Positions 12,940 through 26,587 of a stretch of 64,000 bases of DNA are shown here, one piece after another; position 1 is the stretch's first letter, and every line of letters begins with the position of its first letter. The notes under the pieces are model-generated. The model was not told the origin of the DNA. It was given only the letters and a program-made list of their open reading frames with translations, and made no database searches. Made by a program: the position numbers and the translations under genes. This DNA is from Pelargonium nanum (taxonomy: Eukaryota; Streptophyta; Magnoliopsida; Geraniales; Geraniaceae), in the NCBI GenBank assembly GCA_036897485.1, contig JAYMTF010000029.1, positions 1 to 64,000 on the forward strand, given 5' to 3'.

Positions 12940-14423
12940 TTGATTTTATAAGAGAGTGATTTATTTTAAATTATGTACTGCATTTTATGGTTTCCTCAGT
13001 TTTCGAATTTTGGTTAAAATATTATTTTAGTCCTTTATCTCAAAGATTGTGTGATTTATTAGGTCTCAAGTTGCGAATCAAAGAGCATGACAAATATAAT
13101 TCTGATGCTCTTAATACTTAATTAATACAGTAAATTTTGTTTTATCGGTTTAATTTAGCTTTAAAGTTGAATGAACGATTGTAGATTTACACCGGAAACT
13201 CTTAAATTCTATATTAGAGCCTAATTGATTGGTTTATTAGATAACTTAATGATTGTTAGTTGATTGAAAATTGAAAAACATGACTTAAAAGTAAGAGTGT
13301 TAGTTTATTTCTCTACCAATTATGTGTTGCATTAATCTGTAACAATAATCGGTACAATTAATGAAATTTATACAAATTTTCTTGGCTTTGTCTGTACTCG
13401 ATCGTGAGTTAATAGAAATATACTTTACCACATGGCTTTGATGAATATCAAGTTCCAAGGTTTGAGCTTAATTGAAGGCAAATAGCTTTATTGTCAACAA
13501 AATGGGCATGCATATATAGTACTGATCATTGACTCAGCAGAAAGAAAATTAAATGGTACTGTGATATTGGAATGGATAATAAATACATCACTGAAGCTCA
13601 TGAATCAATACACATACCGTCACGTACAAGGTAGTTAATATTTAACGCACAACAAAAGCCATGTAAAAATGTATACCATTTTTTGCTACATATTTTGAAT
13701 TGAAGCTCAAAGATAATGGGCCTCACTTTCTTCTCTGGACTTCATTTGACAAGTGATTGGCACTTTGGGTCCATATTTATCTTCTTTTGTTTCCTCATCA
13801 TGTGTACGTAAGATTATAAAATGATAATTAAATATTCAAATACGTGGTTAACTTCACTTCTGGTTCAGTATATGTGCTTGAATCACACAAAAAGTCACAG
13901 TGAAATTGCAAAAGGAATTAGGAGTGTATAATGTATATACTTTTTATTTAAAAATATAGAAGTAATTCTTTTTAATTATATAAAAATAAACTGGTAACAG
14001 AGCTTCAGTTATTAGAATATTGCGTTATTATTAATCTTTTTATTTGATTAAATGTTTCGTCTAATATTTTATACATAGCAGAAGCGAAGTAAGGTGGAAA
14101 ACAAAAGCAATAAAATTGAATAATATGTCCCATCAAATCAAATCAGTTGAAGTCATGATTTATTTGGAGTTAAAGGATCCATGAATTACAACAAAAGGAA
14201 ACACAAACTAGCTTATGTAAATAATATCCAAACTAGCTATGAGTGTAGTACGTAGTAAAATTTTGTTAAATCATGATAAAATTGACCTCAATAATGTCAT
14301 GAAAACCGAACATTCCATTAATTCTGAGGAGAAGCCATGCTAGTTTGTTGAATAGCAAATCTTAGCTAAGGCAGCAAGACCTCAAATAAGAAAATAAAAA
14401 AAAAAGGAAAAGGACGTTAGTTA
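12940..14423. other. AT-rich intergenic gap
   Basis: No coding region, RNA gene or clear repeat seen. It is downstream of the C2H2 gene and upstream of the dead CASP-like copy. Confidence 0.4.
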
Positions 14424-14891
14424 CTACAAGCGAAGAGTGAGATCAATGTTGTGGTTATCATCAGGAGTGGAGTTGGAAATGAAGGCACCATGATCATGAT
14501 ATTGACGATGGTGATGAGAAGCAGCAACAAGAGGAGATGTAGCTGAGGCTTGGACTATCTGCATCTGCTGGTGTTGTTGCTCATGCATAGCAATACCAGA
14601 AGCAGAAGCAGAACGATGAAGATGGGGTTGAAGATGGAGACGATCCAATCCGAAAACGCAAGAGCAGTTGACGGAGTAGGTACTGTGGGTCTGGCGAGCA
14701 GCTGCTCTCTCGCGCTTGTGTGCGTTTTGGTGGCCACCCAGAGCTTGCGATGTGTAGAACTTGCGGTTACAGTAGAGACATGAGAACACACGATGACCTG
14801 ATGACGATGAATTATTATTTGAATATTGATCCTCAGACGAAGAAGAAGAAGAAGGTTGTTTCATAAAGTCGAACAAGAATGGATTTGCCAT
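14424..14891 (-). CDS. Single C2H2 zinc finger protein with terminal EAR motif
   Basis: One exon, 155 residues. A single plant-type C2H2 finger lies at about residues 38-58 ([21 protein letters not shown]) and contains the plant-specific QALGGH motif. The C-terminus ends DLTLRL, an LxLxL-type EAR motif that recruits TOPLESS-family corepressors. A serine-rich stretch lies before the finger and a His/Gln-rich stretch after it. This layout is that of small repressors such as KNUCKLES and the ZFP1-8/GIS group, which control trichome, floral or meristem programs; the exact member is not clear. The gene is intronless, as is usual for the class. A TATA box is well placed upstream. Confidence 0.9.
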   Translation of the reverse strand: MANPFLFDFMKQPSSSSSSEDQYSNNNSSSSGHRVFSCLYCNRKFYTSQALGGHQNAHKRERAAARQTHSTYSVNCSCVFGLDRLHLQPHLHRSASASGIAMHEQQHQQMQIVQASATSPLVAASHHHRQYHDHGAFISNSTPDDNHNIDLTLRL

Positions 14892-14957
14892 TACTTTTAC
14901 AAATATTGTTGTTGAAACAATTGTATGCGTCGGATAGTGTGTGTGAATTGTGATGGG

Positions 14958-14965
14958 TTTATATA
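14958..14965 (-). promoter_or_regulatory. TATA box of the C2H2 gene
   Basis: TATATAAA on the minus strand, about 70 bp upstream of the start codon, followed by a short leader. Confidence 0.6.
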
Positions 14966-17900
14966 AGGGGGTTTAAAGATTTGTCCGTATCTGACTACAA
15001 CCTTAACACACCATTTCCTTCATTTCGTCGTACGTGTCCTATGTATGAATGATTGGCTCTGTTGTTGTTCACACAAAGACATAAATGCCCCCCACTACTC
15101 ACCCGCCACGACTATAACTTCAAATAATCCAGTAAAAAGGAACAACATGCAACCATATGCACAGCCGGTTTACGAACAACAATATGGCTTGAGGCTTGCG
15201 GGTCAAGTGGTTAGTATTCTTGTGTTTTTACTACGAGGTCTCGAGTTATAGTTTCTCCTTATTTTAGTCGAATTTTCGTCCGAACACCAGTTTATCGTGC
15301 AAGTCATTACATTGTTATCTTGTATTTGGAGTGTAACTATTTTTTTTCTCTATTCTAAAATGCATATGTGAGAAGAACCATATTGTTTTAGTAGGTTAGC
15401 CAAAGCATATATCATGCTATATATGTTTAGCAATATCTACACTCTTTTTTATAAAATCAAATATAGTGAATATAAAAAGTTAGTTAGAACATAGAAGTTA
15501 GTTTTTACCAAATGAAATAGCCATATATGGAGTACGTAGTCAACAATAATGTAGCTTGATGGTCCTCAGTTTCTTTCCACAATTTGTTGCAGCAAATACC
15601 AATACTATAGCTAGTAGTAGTACCAATTTTTTGATGAATATATTGATACATTATAAACTAGTATATTATTAGAGCTTTGAATGGTTGATATGGAGTCTTG
15701 CGTAGAGGATGAGAAGGCAATGATGAAATATTAAGATTTGAGACCATTCCATGCATGATATGCATCTATCTCTACGTACTACTCTTCTCAGAATTTCAAG
15801 TATATTAGTATAATATTCCAAAATCCAAATGATAAGATTTGAGTGGAGATATGGGACTGTGTGGAGTGGTAGTATAGAAACTACTAGTAGCAGTACATAT
15901 ATAAGTTGCGTACTATTTTTCTTTCCCTTAAAAAAAGAATTTGATTCACACAAAGGTAAGGCCCTTTCTCTCCTTGTCCAATCATCAATCAACAACTACA
16001 TACATAATTTGGGTATACATATAATTAATAACCTAACACAATCTAAAATAAAATATCTTTAACTATCCAACTAACCAAGTAATTCATAACATTTTATACA
16101 AGAACATCATTGGATATGTTAATCATATTTTACAATGATGATAACAAATATCAATATGGAAGATAAAAGAAAATATATAGAAATCTGATCATTTAATCTA
16201 TAAAAATATGTTTCAATCTGTTCCTTATAATAAAGAAGATAGTCATTATTTCAATATGATAAATAAAATATATATTCATGATTCTCATTCAAGATTCTCA
16301 CTCTTTGAATAAATAAAAAAATCATAATCTAAGCATTCACCAACTTCCTCCATTCCTTGGTCCTGCATGCTGAGTGAGGACTGAGTACTGAGGAGTGCTT
16401 TGATTTTTCAAACAAATATATATTATTATATACAGTATGTATGTTCTCCCAAAATTAAAGAAACATACAATTTACTTATTGCAGTTGCAGTTGCAGCTAG
16501 CTAGAGCCTGGAGCTACCATGTACTTGACAATGAGAGCTTGAACTGGATGAGGAATGAATATGATTGGTGTGGAGGTATTTGATTAATACAATGTTAATA
16601 ATAATTAATATGAAGTTGAAGATTGAAATAAATAATTTGAAGGGCATTGAGTGATCACTGAGTCTGAGTCTTGAGTGACTTGATGATGAGTCTAGCTTTA
16701 TGTGTGAGTGATGATGTAATGTGATAGTGAGTGACCCCAAACCCAAAACCCAGGTCTTGATTACCAAATGCTTCATTAAATAGGACTCAGCTCTCAGCTG
16801 GACTCAACACCCCAAATTGCCATTTTAAGGAAGAGATGACACAGACCTCATGACTTGTAGTAGTAGTAGTAGCCATGTCATGTGCTCTGCTTACTCCTAG
16901 AACTAGACACAACCTGTTTTACTGGAAATGGGTTAGTTACTAGGTTGGCTCACAGTTCTTGGACAACTCATATTCCCAATTCATATGTCCTAAACCCATG
17001 AAACATCAAACATCTATCTATCTATGTGCCTCTGTTTTTATGCTTCTTGTGATATCAAAGATTTGCTTACACAAATGATAAATCCTTAAAACCCAACCAT
17101 CCCACAATGACTGATTACATAGTTAGATTCAAAACCAACAGAATTCAATTCTCCAATGGATGAGACAAAGATGCTTAGGCCTATGATGAGATTCGGAGAA
17201 AATGCCAGTTTGGGCCACTACAAAGAAAACCCAGCTTATAAAATGCCAACTTTGTGTATGGTTATTATATTCTGGCCCATTCATAAGATGGGCTTACTAA
17301 TTCAAAACATATTTAGCCAAAAAAATTAATTAATTAATTAAACAAAAAAATTTGACTCCCTTATCGATCGGCGGTGGTTCAATCTTTGTTTCTACTGTTG
17401 GAAGTTCGTTTAATCTTTTCTTGTTGAAGATAGTTTGTTTCATTATGAGTGAGGCGTTGTGATGGTGCCTCAAAATATTAAAGCAACCAATATCCCGTGA
17501 GTCTCAAGTTTGGTGATAGATCAGAAGTGACATGAGATAACGGTATATAATCTAATGCGCTTCAAGCAATAAAGGACATGAAGACAAGACACGGATAACA
17601 TTGCCTTCAATTTAATTTGTGGATAATATTTTGAATCTTGTTAAGCATTTTACTAATATTGTTTTTTTTATAGTAATTATGCAAATTAGGTGACCCATAC
17701 TGTTGAGTTTGCTTCAGACGTAACCAGATTTCAAATTTGTCAATGCTTAATTTATAATTAACAATACAAGTTACTTTACAAAAGAGATTAAATAAACATG
17801 CAACTGAAAAAATAACTATGCATCATCATGTATTCTATGAATCCACTTGTTTCATTCATTGGCCATTGAGACAAGAATGTTTATGTTCAAACCCAACCAT

Positions 17901-18073
17901 CCACCAAATGATTATTAGACTAACTGGAAAAGGAGTCTCTGTACAACATGGTTAGCTTAGTGCCATTTCAAATTTATGATCCATTTGATATGACACAGAA
18001 ACTTGTGAATTTTATGTATTTACATTTATCAGCAAACCAGCAGTTTGGGTAAACATAAAGCTTTTATTATGTT
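14966..18073. other. Long intergenic gap
   Basis: AT-rich, with short runs such as (TAG)n near 16856-16873 and (AATT)n near 17320-17340. No recognised gene. A minus-strand open frame of 91 codons at 16501-16776 has a hydrophobic centre and Ser/His-rich flanks but no family I recognise. Confidence 0.4.
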
Positions 18074-21000
18074 TTAGTTGCTGATGTCGAAGTATTTCGG
18101 ATCTTCTGGGTAATGGTATTCCACATTTAGCTGCCATCATCAAACAACACAATATCATTGTTAGCCAAGCACAATTACTAACAAATCAAGACAGTGAGAC
18201 TTCACATACCTTGCCCTCATCTGCATCTGAATGGCGCTGCGGGAACACGACCCTCATGTCATTGTATAGATAGAATCTCCTTTCTCCATCTGCATCTAAA
18301 CCGGTCTCCTCTGCCCTGGATTTGCATTTCTGAACCGACCTAGAAGACTTTTTAGGGGAAGGGCATAGAAAACGGAGATGGAGTGCATAACGCAAAGCAC
18401 CAGTCCCATTTGTATTTCCATTAGCCTTTGAACAACCATGCATCGCTGTCCTGTCACTTCCATTGCTTGTATCTACCAAGCCACTGTCTTTACTGCCATT
18501 CCTTTGATAGTCCTTAGTATCGCACTCAACATTTGCTGATACCACTGGATCAGGGCCTTGAAAACCTTTGGCATCGTTAGCTTGGTCAACAGAACTCACT
18601 GTCTGTGTTGTGCTGATCCCATTTCTATTCACAGAATCCCTGCTAACCTGATCAGGATTCGTCTTCTGGCAGACTGAAGTCCCCTTGTCGTTGACTTTTA
18701 TATCCAAATCTGTCTGTCCTTGCATCCCGGTCGAAGTCAAGCCAGAAGAGGCTAGGGTGACCTTCTGACGTAAGAATGTCTGTATATCGATTAACAGCAA
18801 CAATACCAGAAATGAGAAAAACAACAAGAGAGTAGTTAGATGCATTATATTGTTACAAGTTACAACAGGCATGTGGCTATGAACTGCACTACTATTATTA
18901 TGTTGTCACTCAATAATTCCTTTTTAGACTAGAGTAGATAGACAATGCAATTAAAACCCAATACAAAACTATAAAAAGAAAAAACATGATAAATCTTGTA
19001 AAAGAGGCGAAATAAGATTCACGGAAATTACTGACAACAACACATGGAAATCAGAAAATAGAACTCAAGTTTTGTTCCATCTTACCTTGGTTCCAGCAGG
19101 CATGTCGCTCAAATCATAGTTGCAAAGGAAAGTGTGAAGAGGTGTCTTCTCTGGATTACTGAGGACCTGTGGAAAACCAGTATAGAGATAAATGAAATCT
19201 CGTCTCTTTGCATTACATTGCTTGACAATGCATATCATAAAACCAATAAACTAAAAACTCTGATGTAAAAACATAAAAGTAGTTTTTTTTTTCAGATACC
19301 CCAACCCCAAGAAGCAAGAAGAACAATAAAATTTAATTATATGGAATTACAGCTGCCAAGAAGAATTACAATGATGAATTCAGCTTTTCTTTCATGGGGA
19401 AAGTAATTACAATACACAACCATTGCCTTACGTAAAGTTTCAAGTTTGAAGATGAGATAAGGAGGGCCTTACTCGCACTTATAGCCCAATGGGAAGGTCA
19501 ACTTAATAGTATGGGAATTTTATCCACTAAAAAGACAGCATGTTATAAAAGGTATAGAATAAATTCTAAAATGAAGATATAAAAAAACACAGGTTAAAGA
19601 GTAATTCATTCTTTCATTTCATACCAAAAGACCTGTGTTTCTCTATGCATAGGGTCCAAAAATAAGACTACTCGTATATTTTACCTACAATATTGAGTTG
19701 CAACAACAAAATTTGACAATAGAGTGTTCCCACCAACAACTAAAACATGACACTTTAGAAGGAACAAAGCACTGCAACAATATGATAAGTTTATCCATTG
19801 AACCAGAACAAAGGTTGCAACTGTAAGTCTGTAACAACAAGCATCCATCCAATATGGTAACTGTGATCACCAAAAATAATAACTATGCTAAGGGTCATCA
19901 AGAAGTTGAATGTCCAACAAAAGGATGCTATGAAAGTGAGTGCATTTTTATCAATTTGAGCACATCAACTGACAACTAATTTCAGATTGACAATGTACTG
20001 CCTATAAAATCCCATACTACAGTTGATAGCACAGGAACTATATCATGCAAGAGAATTGAAATTATGCTATATGTATTTCAATCACAGGCGCTCAGAAACA
20101 CAGATCAGTTTTGAGAGAAATGACAATACCAGTTGTATGCGCCCTTTTATAGGAACACGCATACGGCTTTTGACAGATTGTGTATCATCATTGCTAACAC
20201 CTCTTTTCAACTTTTGGCCCCTGCACTTGTTTGATGAAGAATTTCTTGAAAGATCTATGGATGCGTAGTAAAGTAAGCAGCAATCCCCATCGATGCTGGT
20301 TACTGAAAATGGAAGCTTTTGTGATTGTGGTGAGAAGCTCCCTCCAGTAATGCTTAATACAGCCAGAAAACCATCAATTCTCTACACAAACAAGATCAGT
20401 AGAATCAGATGCCTTTGAAGCAAACCCCCCCAAAACAGAAGTCAGTCTCGTAAGCAGGGTTATGCATATAGTGCATCCTCAATACTAACCTGACTGGATT
20501 TTCCAGATAAGAACCGACCAGACAACAGGGATTCCTCAAATGAACCAACCAACGACCTCCTGATAGGAAGTCCACTCAAACTCCTAACAAATCTCGCGCA
20601 ATGAGAAGTGGGAGCTGAAGCTTGGCAGAAAGGCCAGTGTAGACCAGCTGCACATTCCAGGGAAGACGGACGTAGCTCCTTGTTCATAAGTTCAATATCT
20701 TCAAATGATTTCCTAGCCACAATGAACTCCTCTTCTCCAGGAGAAAAGAAAATGCCTGTGTCAGGTCTAGCAAATGACGTTTCTATATTCTTTAAGTTAG
20801 GATAAAAATCCTGTAGCTCTTTCTTGACAATTCTGCATCCTCCAGCAGTTTTCATTCGTTCGGAAAATTTTGGACCAAGAGGTGACAAGGAAAGAGGAGG
20901 TGAGATCACCTTGTTTGCGGATATGGATATCGCTGCAGTTTGACATCTTAGATATCTTGGCTCTTCAAAGTGATCATCTACAGATGATAAACGCCTATTG

Positions 21001-21755
21001 CAGGGTGGTTGTTCCTTGTTCTCCAACAAAGGACCATCAGTAAAGAAAACGGAAGCTGCTTTACTACTATCATTTTGCATAATCTCTTGCTCCATGCCGC
21101 TGGAGAAGGACCAGGATGACAGATGGATATGATTTTTGCTTCCAACATTTGCTTTCTTATGGTCCTGAGCTGCATTTCCACCGAAATTAACACTCCCTGA
21201 GGGAGTACTTATCTGAACATTGACACAACCGATGTCCAGACGCTCCCCATCAAATTTATCTGGAGAAAGCATACTACTTAGAGGTGACAGCAATCGCTTC
21301 CTGACTAATGACCCACCGGATTCAGTCTCATGATGTATGATACCAGAAGAACGAACATGATGAGCTGAAACTCCCTCAAGTTCATCAATTAGAGAATTCA
21401 TTCCACTAGACTTGAAGCCAACAACCCTAGAAATGGGTTTCTGAATGTTCCTTCCATCTCTAGTAGTTAACCAGCCAAGTTTATCTGCAGAACCCATTTT
21501 AAACCCTGGAACATGGGTTGCATTGTCGACAGCCCTTTCGAACTTGAATGAATCATCTGAACAATTAGAATGCTCCTCGAAATCTTCTGGAGAAGAAGAG
21601 CCTAGCATATTCCCAGCCATATGATTTGTACATCCACCATGCATACCATCCAAATCACAAGTACCAATCTGCGGTTGACTCCGCAAGAATGTGCTCAATG
21701 GTTCTGCTGTGACTTCCTCAGCAACTTCACTAGAGAAAACGTGTGGCAAGCCCAT
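18074..21755 (-). CDS. Atos/FAM214-type conserved protein (plant 'meiosis chromosome segregation' family)
   Basis: Five coding exons on the minus strand: 21755-20490, 20381-20130, 19166-19086, 18779-18210, 18130-18074; 741 residues. The first exon (422 residues) is low-complexity and Ser-rich. The conserved parts are the DUF4210-like region around [11 protein letters not shown] followed by [14 protein letters not shown], and the [11 protein letters not shown] - [17 protein letters not shown] - [15 protein letters not shown] block. A region [12 protein letters not shown] follows, with an ending [16 protein letters not shown] typical of the family's C-terminal domain. Animal Atos proteins act in the nucleus as regulators. 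Plant members are described only by domain names, so no role is claimed. An acceptor at 21765/21764, nine bases before the ATG, shows a leader intron; the leader exon probably lies near 23050-23290. Confidence 0.88.
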
Positions 21756-21763
21756 CCTAAGTG

Positions 21764-23290
21764 TCTGCAGGAAATAATGTCTACTTACGTCCTAGAAAGA
21801 ACTTGTTCCCCTTCCTCCTTTTGCTCCTCTCCCCTCAACCCCTTCTGAACTTTTGGGGTTTTTTCACCTATCCCAAGTTTTTATGTTTCACTTCTTTCCA
21901 CCAATTGTCCTAATCAAAATCCATCTAATGAACACACACAATGCTTCTCAATCTTATCAATGCAATATATTACCTAAATTCTTCAAAATTAAAATACAAA
22001 TACTAATCCTAAAACTACTCAAGCCAAATACTATGTATCAACCAGAGGCATCCACAACTCAAACATATCAGGTTCCATTCCCTTGCCAGATTTTGAGAAA
22101 CCCAAGAACTTGCTATATATCAGACAATAACGGGAACCACATATTTCCTGGTGCCTGTATGAAGAAGCATTGCAGCACATACAATCCATGGTTAAGAGCC
22201 AATGCATATGCCTGAAACAGTGTTCCAAAGAGAAGAAACAAAAAGATACAAAGGATCAGCTCTATAAGTTTGCAAAGTTGCCCGCTAATAATAGAAAACT
22301 CTCTACATTGACATCTCTTATCATGACTTGATAAAACCTAAATGGTTACTGGTTAAGTCTCCGGTCTCCACCATTCTCATCAAGCAAATGAAAACACCAG
22401 AAAAAATTAACAACAACAAAAATTAAAACAACCAGCCTAACTAAAACACACTCAACTCTATACAGACAGACAAAAGGGAAACGAGAATACAAAACTGGAA
22501 TATCATCAGGTCAAGCATACAGAGAAAGAAGACTACAAATGCAATGAAATGCTACTCATCGAACACCAAATCGTAATAAGAAACTTAGGTGATTGACTCC
22601 AGATAATGTAATCAGCTTACCTCACAACCCAATCCACTCTATGATATCATATCAATCCAAGCTACAATTTTCAATTTTAACAGAAGAAAAAAATAGAACT
22701 GTTACCCAAATCAGTTTCCCAGAAATAACTCATAAAGCAGAATGCTAATACAAGAAAAGGGTTCGCTTGTACGGCACATATTCGCCTCAACCCCCATACT
22801 CTGAGTTATCATCTCTACTAGAAGCAATGCTTTTCTTCTTCATCATCATCTTCTTCTTCTTATTATTTATTAAAACCCTTAACAAGACATTTTCAACTCA
22901 AACAACAATTCCTCTAAAGCACACGCAATCTACCAAATCAAACTTATCATAAAAAGCAATCGCAACATGTTAACACACATTATTCAACACAGTAAAGCGA
23001 TCATCAGATTACAAGACCCACCAATTGAGCTCGCGATTGATAAATCGGATGGCCAATTCATCTCAATAATCTGCCATGAGAAGTTTCAATCTCCACCAGA
23101 TCATGCATTGAAAGCAGATAAACAATCTGATAAGGAAAATAAAATAAAATGAATAGAAATAAAAATCGTCCGCGGAGGTGGAGGAGAGGAATAGGATGAT
23201 GATAATGGGTGTGGTGTGTTGTGGTGTGGTGTTTGGGCTTGCGGTTAGAGACAACCATGTCTTTGTCTGTCTGTGTTTCTTTATAAATCA
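21764..23290 (-). other. Leader region and leader intron of the Atos-type gene
   Basis: A CTGCAG acceptor ends at 21765. Upstream, a purine/pyrimidine-biased stretch near 23050-23200 looks like the leader exon, and a TATAAA-like sequence (minus strand) lies near 23281-23286. No coding region is seen inside. The exact donor is not resolved. Confidence 0.4.
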
Positions 23291-23299
23291 CAAAACTAA

Positions 23300-24985
23300 A
23301 AGAGCAGTGTTTGTGTCACCACCCACCCCTTTGCTTTGCTCTTTGCCCCTTGGGACTTGGGACTCTCACCACATTTTTCTTTTCTTTTGCTCTAATCAAT
23401 GCATTTTCTCTAATTACAATACACTCCACATTAGCTTTTGTTTTTTTTTTCTATACCCAAACTACACTGAATTATACTTCAAAATAAGTTTCAACTTTCA
23501 ACTGATCATCCATCTAATAAGTTGCACATAGATAAAGAGGGCAAAAACAAGTAAAACTCAAGTTTTTTTTATCTCTTTTATATAAATAAGCAGCTAATTG
23601 TTTGGAAAAATAAATAAACCAAAACGGTTAAGATTAGAAAAAAATGGTTATTGCCGGCTCGTATTCAGATTAGACAAAATATATTACGTGAGAACAAAAA
23701 TTATAAAGTAAAACTATTTGGTAGGAATGATATTGGATCTTATTGGCACAAGTCTTCTCCAAGTTCGTAGTGATCTTGTGCCGAAGACATTCGAATCTTT
23801 CCTATAATGAAAAAGGTCATCGACCAGCTTATTCCTTACATGGGCAAGTTGTGAAACGAGAAATTCTATTAGACAACAAAACTGAATATGACATTTTGAA
23901 AATAAGAGGAAATATGGAGTAACTTTCTCAAGCATTCGTACATCTCGTCCAAGGTCTCCAATTCCTCTGGATGAGTGGCTTCATGTGATGAATATCTAAG
24001 GCAAAATGTCGTATGCCCCCTTCATCTTCGCCAAACTCTTGGACTAAAGAGACATGCTCTTCGTCCTCCTCGAAAAAAAGTTAAACAATATATATTGAAG
24101 ATGAGCCTTTTCAAGGAACTTGAAATCATGCTCGCGAACGTCTTGCCTCCCCCAGGGCGGGGAACAAGAATGACTGAGCCCGCTCGAGTGCAGTGTCTTT
24201 TGAGAATAAGATCTCTTAATTTTTCTATATCATCTTGCATCTTGTTATTAATCGAGGATTACAAACTTTTTGGAGGGCTCTCCCATTTACAAAATTCTTC
24301 ACATTAAAGATTTTAATGGTTTTTTAGGCTCGTTGTATTAGAAACCATTAATGCAAATGCATTAAACAAAGAGTTAATTTAAGATGGCTGTAGACAGGAT
24401 ATTCGATCTTGGTCAATAAAATGGTGCAAGTTGAAGTTGAACTAATCTCTCTCTATATATTCAATAATTAAACTAGAATTAAGAAATATTATGGGTGTAA
24501 TTTTTTGGCACCAATGAATCTCCGCCGCTGATTTTGGATGAACAAAAACTAACAGTAGTGTATCAGAGAGAGATGTAGGCAAAAGCAATGTCAAATGATG
24601 TTGCCGAGGCTACCACAAGGACTGTAATAAATTGTTGAAGGCAACACGTATCAAATGAGCAGCGAAACGTGGCAACAAATGAGCGGATGTGATGTGAGAT
24701 ACAAATGCTCATTGGGATGCCACCACTGCACTGAAACTGCACATGACTCAACCACTTGTCCGATCAAAATATCAATGCAATCTCCAACTATTTTTATATC
24801 CTTATCTTTCTCTAAAGTGTTCAGACTTCACACTCATTTTTACCCAATTCCACAACCAGGCAACATATAAAATTATAAAAAAATACTGGGTTTTGCTCCT
24901 TTCTATACAACAACACTACACACTATTGTTAATTCTGTTACGTTTCATCTAATATATGTCTTTATCAATATTTAAGTGACATGTT
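23300..24985. other. Intergenic gap with a possible decayed coding relic
   Basis: The 23715-24240 stretch is less AT-rich than its surroundings and has several short open pieces on the minus strand, which is the look of an old, broken coding sequence. No family was recognised. The rest is featureless. Confidence 0.3.
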
Positions 24986-25070
24986 GGGGTGGTGGCGCAG
25001 TTGGCTAGCGCGTAGGTCTCATAGCTACTGAGTGATCCTGAGGTCGAGAGTTCGAGCCTCTCTCACCCCA
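24986..25070 (+). tRNA. tRNA-Met (elongator, CAT anticodon) with 11-nt intron
   Basis: The acceptor arm pairs GGGGTGG with TCACCCC, and A is the discriminator base at 25070. The D arm (GCGC...GCGC), the T arm (GAGAG-TTCGAGC-CTCTC) and the anticodon CAT at 25020-25022 are clear. An intron of 11 nt (25024-25034) follows A37, as is usual for plant nuclear elongator tRNA-Met genes. A run of T starts just after the gene, fitting RNA polymerase III termination. Confidence 0.96.
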
Positions 25071-26587
25071 ATTTATTTTTTCCCTGTTTTTGACATTCAA
25101 TGCTCAATCAACGGCTGAAAATTTAACCCGTCTTTTTTCTACTTTTCAGAAGACAATATATTATTACACATGAGCAGAGCTTTTCTTGCCAAAACCAAAA
25201 ACAGGGAATTCATTTACTCATTCAAAATGTACACAACGTAGTAATGTTCTCATCCATTCTCACTACTGTTACTTGTTAGCATGTGAACCCTAACCAAGAT
25301 TGACATTTGAAACTAAACAATACATCAAACATTTATATGTACAAAGCTCTATACCGTACTTAAAAATGGTGACATCCAAAACTATCCTGCCAGGCTGACA
25401 GAAACTTTGAAAGAAAAAAAGAATCACAGCTTCACTTCATATGCTAGATCAGCTCGCACCTGCATACAAATTCAGAACCAAACTACATTAAACTAGATAA
25501 GCAGTTAATGAACTCAAGTGCAACTGTGCTAGAAGTAAATTTGCTTCAGAGTCAGCTTAAATGTTAATAGCCTAAAAGCTTCTAAAATGACCAACTGAAC
25601 CATTCAGAATTCTGTTTCAGGTCTTATAAATGTTTTCAAATTTCCATGTTTTTATTTTCCTGAAGCCGTCAAAGCCAGTATATGTGGTAAAAAAAGACAC
25701 GGATAGCATTTTATTAAAAAATTGGAAATGGGAATGAGAATGGGATTCCTATTCCAAAATCATTCTCATGAACAAAGAGTCTTAACGCAAACATGAAGAA
25801 TGAGAATATCATTCTGAATCCCATTCTTGAACAAAAAGTATAATCCAAACATTAGCAGCAATATTATACTAAAGTAATAATGCTCATGGATCTGTGACTA
25901 TAAATGTGGACTTTAGCATAGGTCCATATTCATGACCTTTCCCAACATGATTCCCCACTTTTTATCCTTTTTCCTCACTAAGAAAAAAGAACCCTACAAC
26001 GATTAAGTTCATAAATTGTGATTGCAAAAGTAGTAACGTTTGAAAGCCATGGGGTATTTTTCTAAACACTTCATACACCTATTTTCCTTAAATACTGAGT
26101 TGACCATTGTTAGAGAGTAAAATTGATATCGGATCTTCAACTATAAGCCTAAACTTTTAGTTGAGTCAGTCCTCTTACAGCCATAATGAAACAAAATGGC
26201 TTTGAAAGCATTCTATGCTTCAACCCCTCAAATATGATCAGACCACGGATGGCCAAGGGGTGTACTATCCTATTTCCACCTTGTACAAAAATAAAAACGA
26301 CCATCCGGTTGCCAATGGACAATTCTTCTGCTTAAATTCTTAATTTAGTAATATAGCCAAGCATGCAGCATTTTTTCTAACAAACTCTGAAAAGTATACT
26401 AAAATGTTTCAAAGGTCATTTTACTGAAATCTAATCACCAACTATACAACCTCTTTTGGAGTGTCCCACTTGTAATGTTAGATGCGAAGTGGGAACGCTA
26501 ATTCATAGATATAATTTGTTTACCTAGTCAGCCATCATGCAATACACACACGGAGTTAAAACACGTGCAAGCAATAGTTGTAAGGAA
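25071..26587. other. 3' flank of the BAR-like gene and gap to the tRNA
   Basis: No gene seen. The segment at about 25715-25855 has repeated phrases in both orientations (GGGAATGAGAATGGGATTC and its near reverse complement) and reads like a fragment of a common plant MITE. The 3' UTR of the minus-strand gene lies somewhere in the right part. Confidence 0.4.

Noticed and set aside
14550-14791. Alternative frames across the C2H2 gene
   Set aside because: The zinc finger and EAR motif fix the real frame; the others are by-products.
16840-16880. Possible microRNA precursor around the (TAG)n run
   Set aside because: I found no match to a plant microRNA family I know and no convincing hairpin around it.
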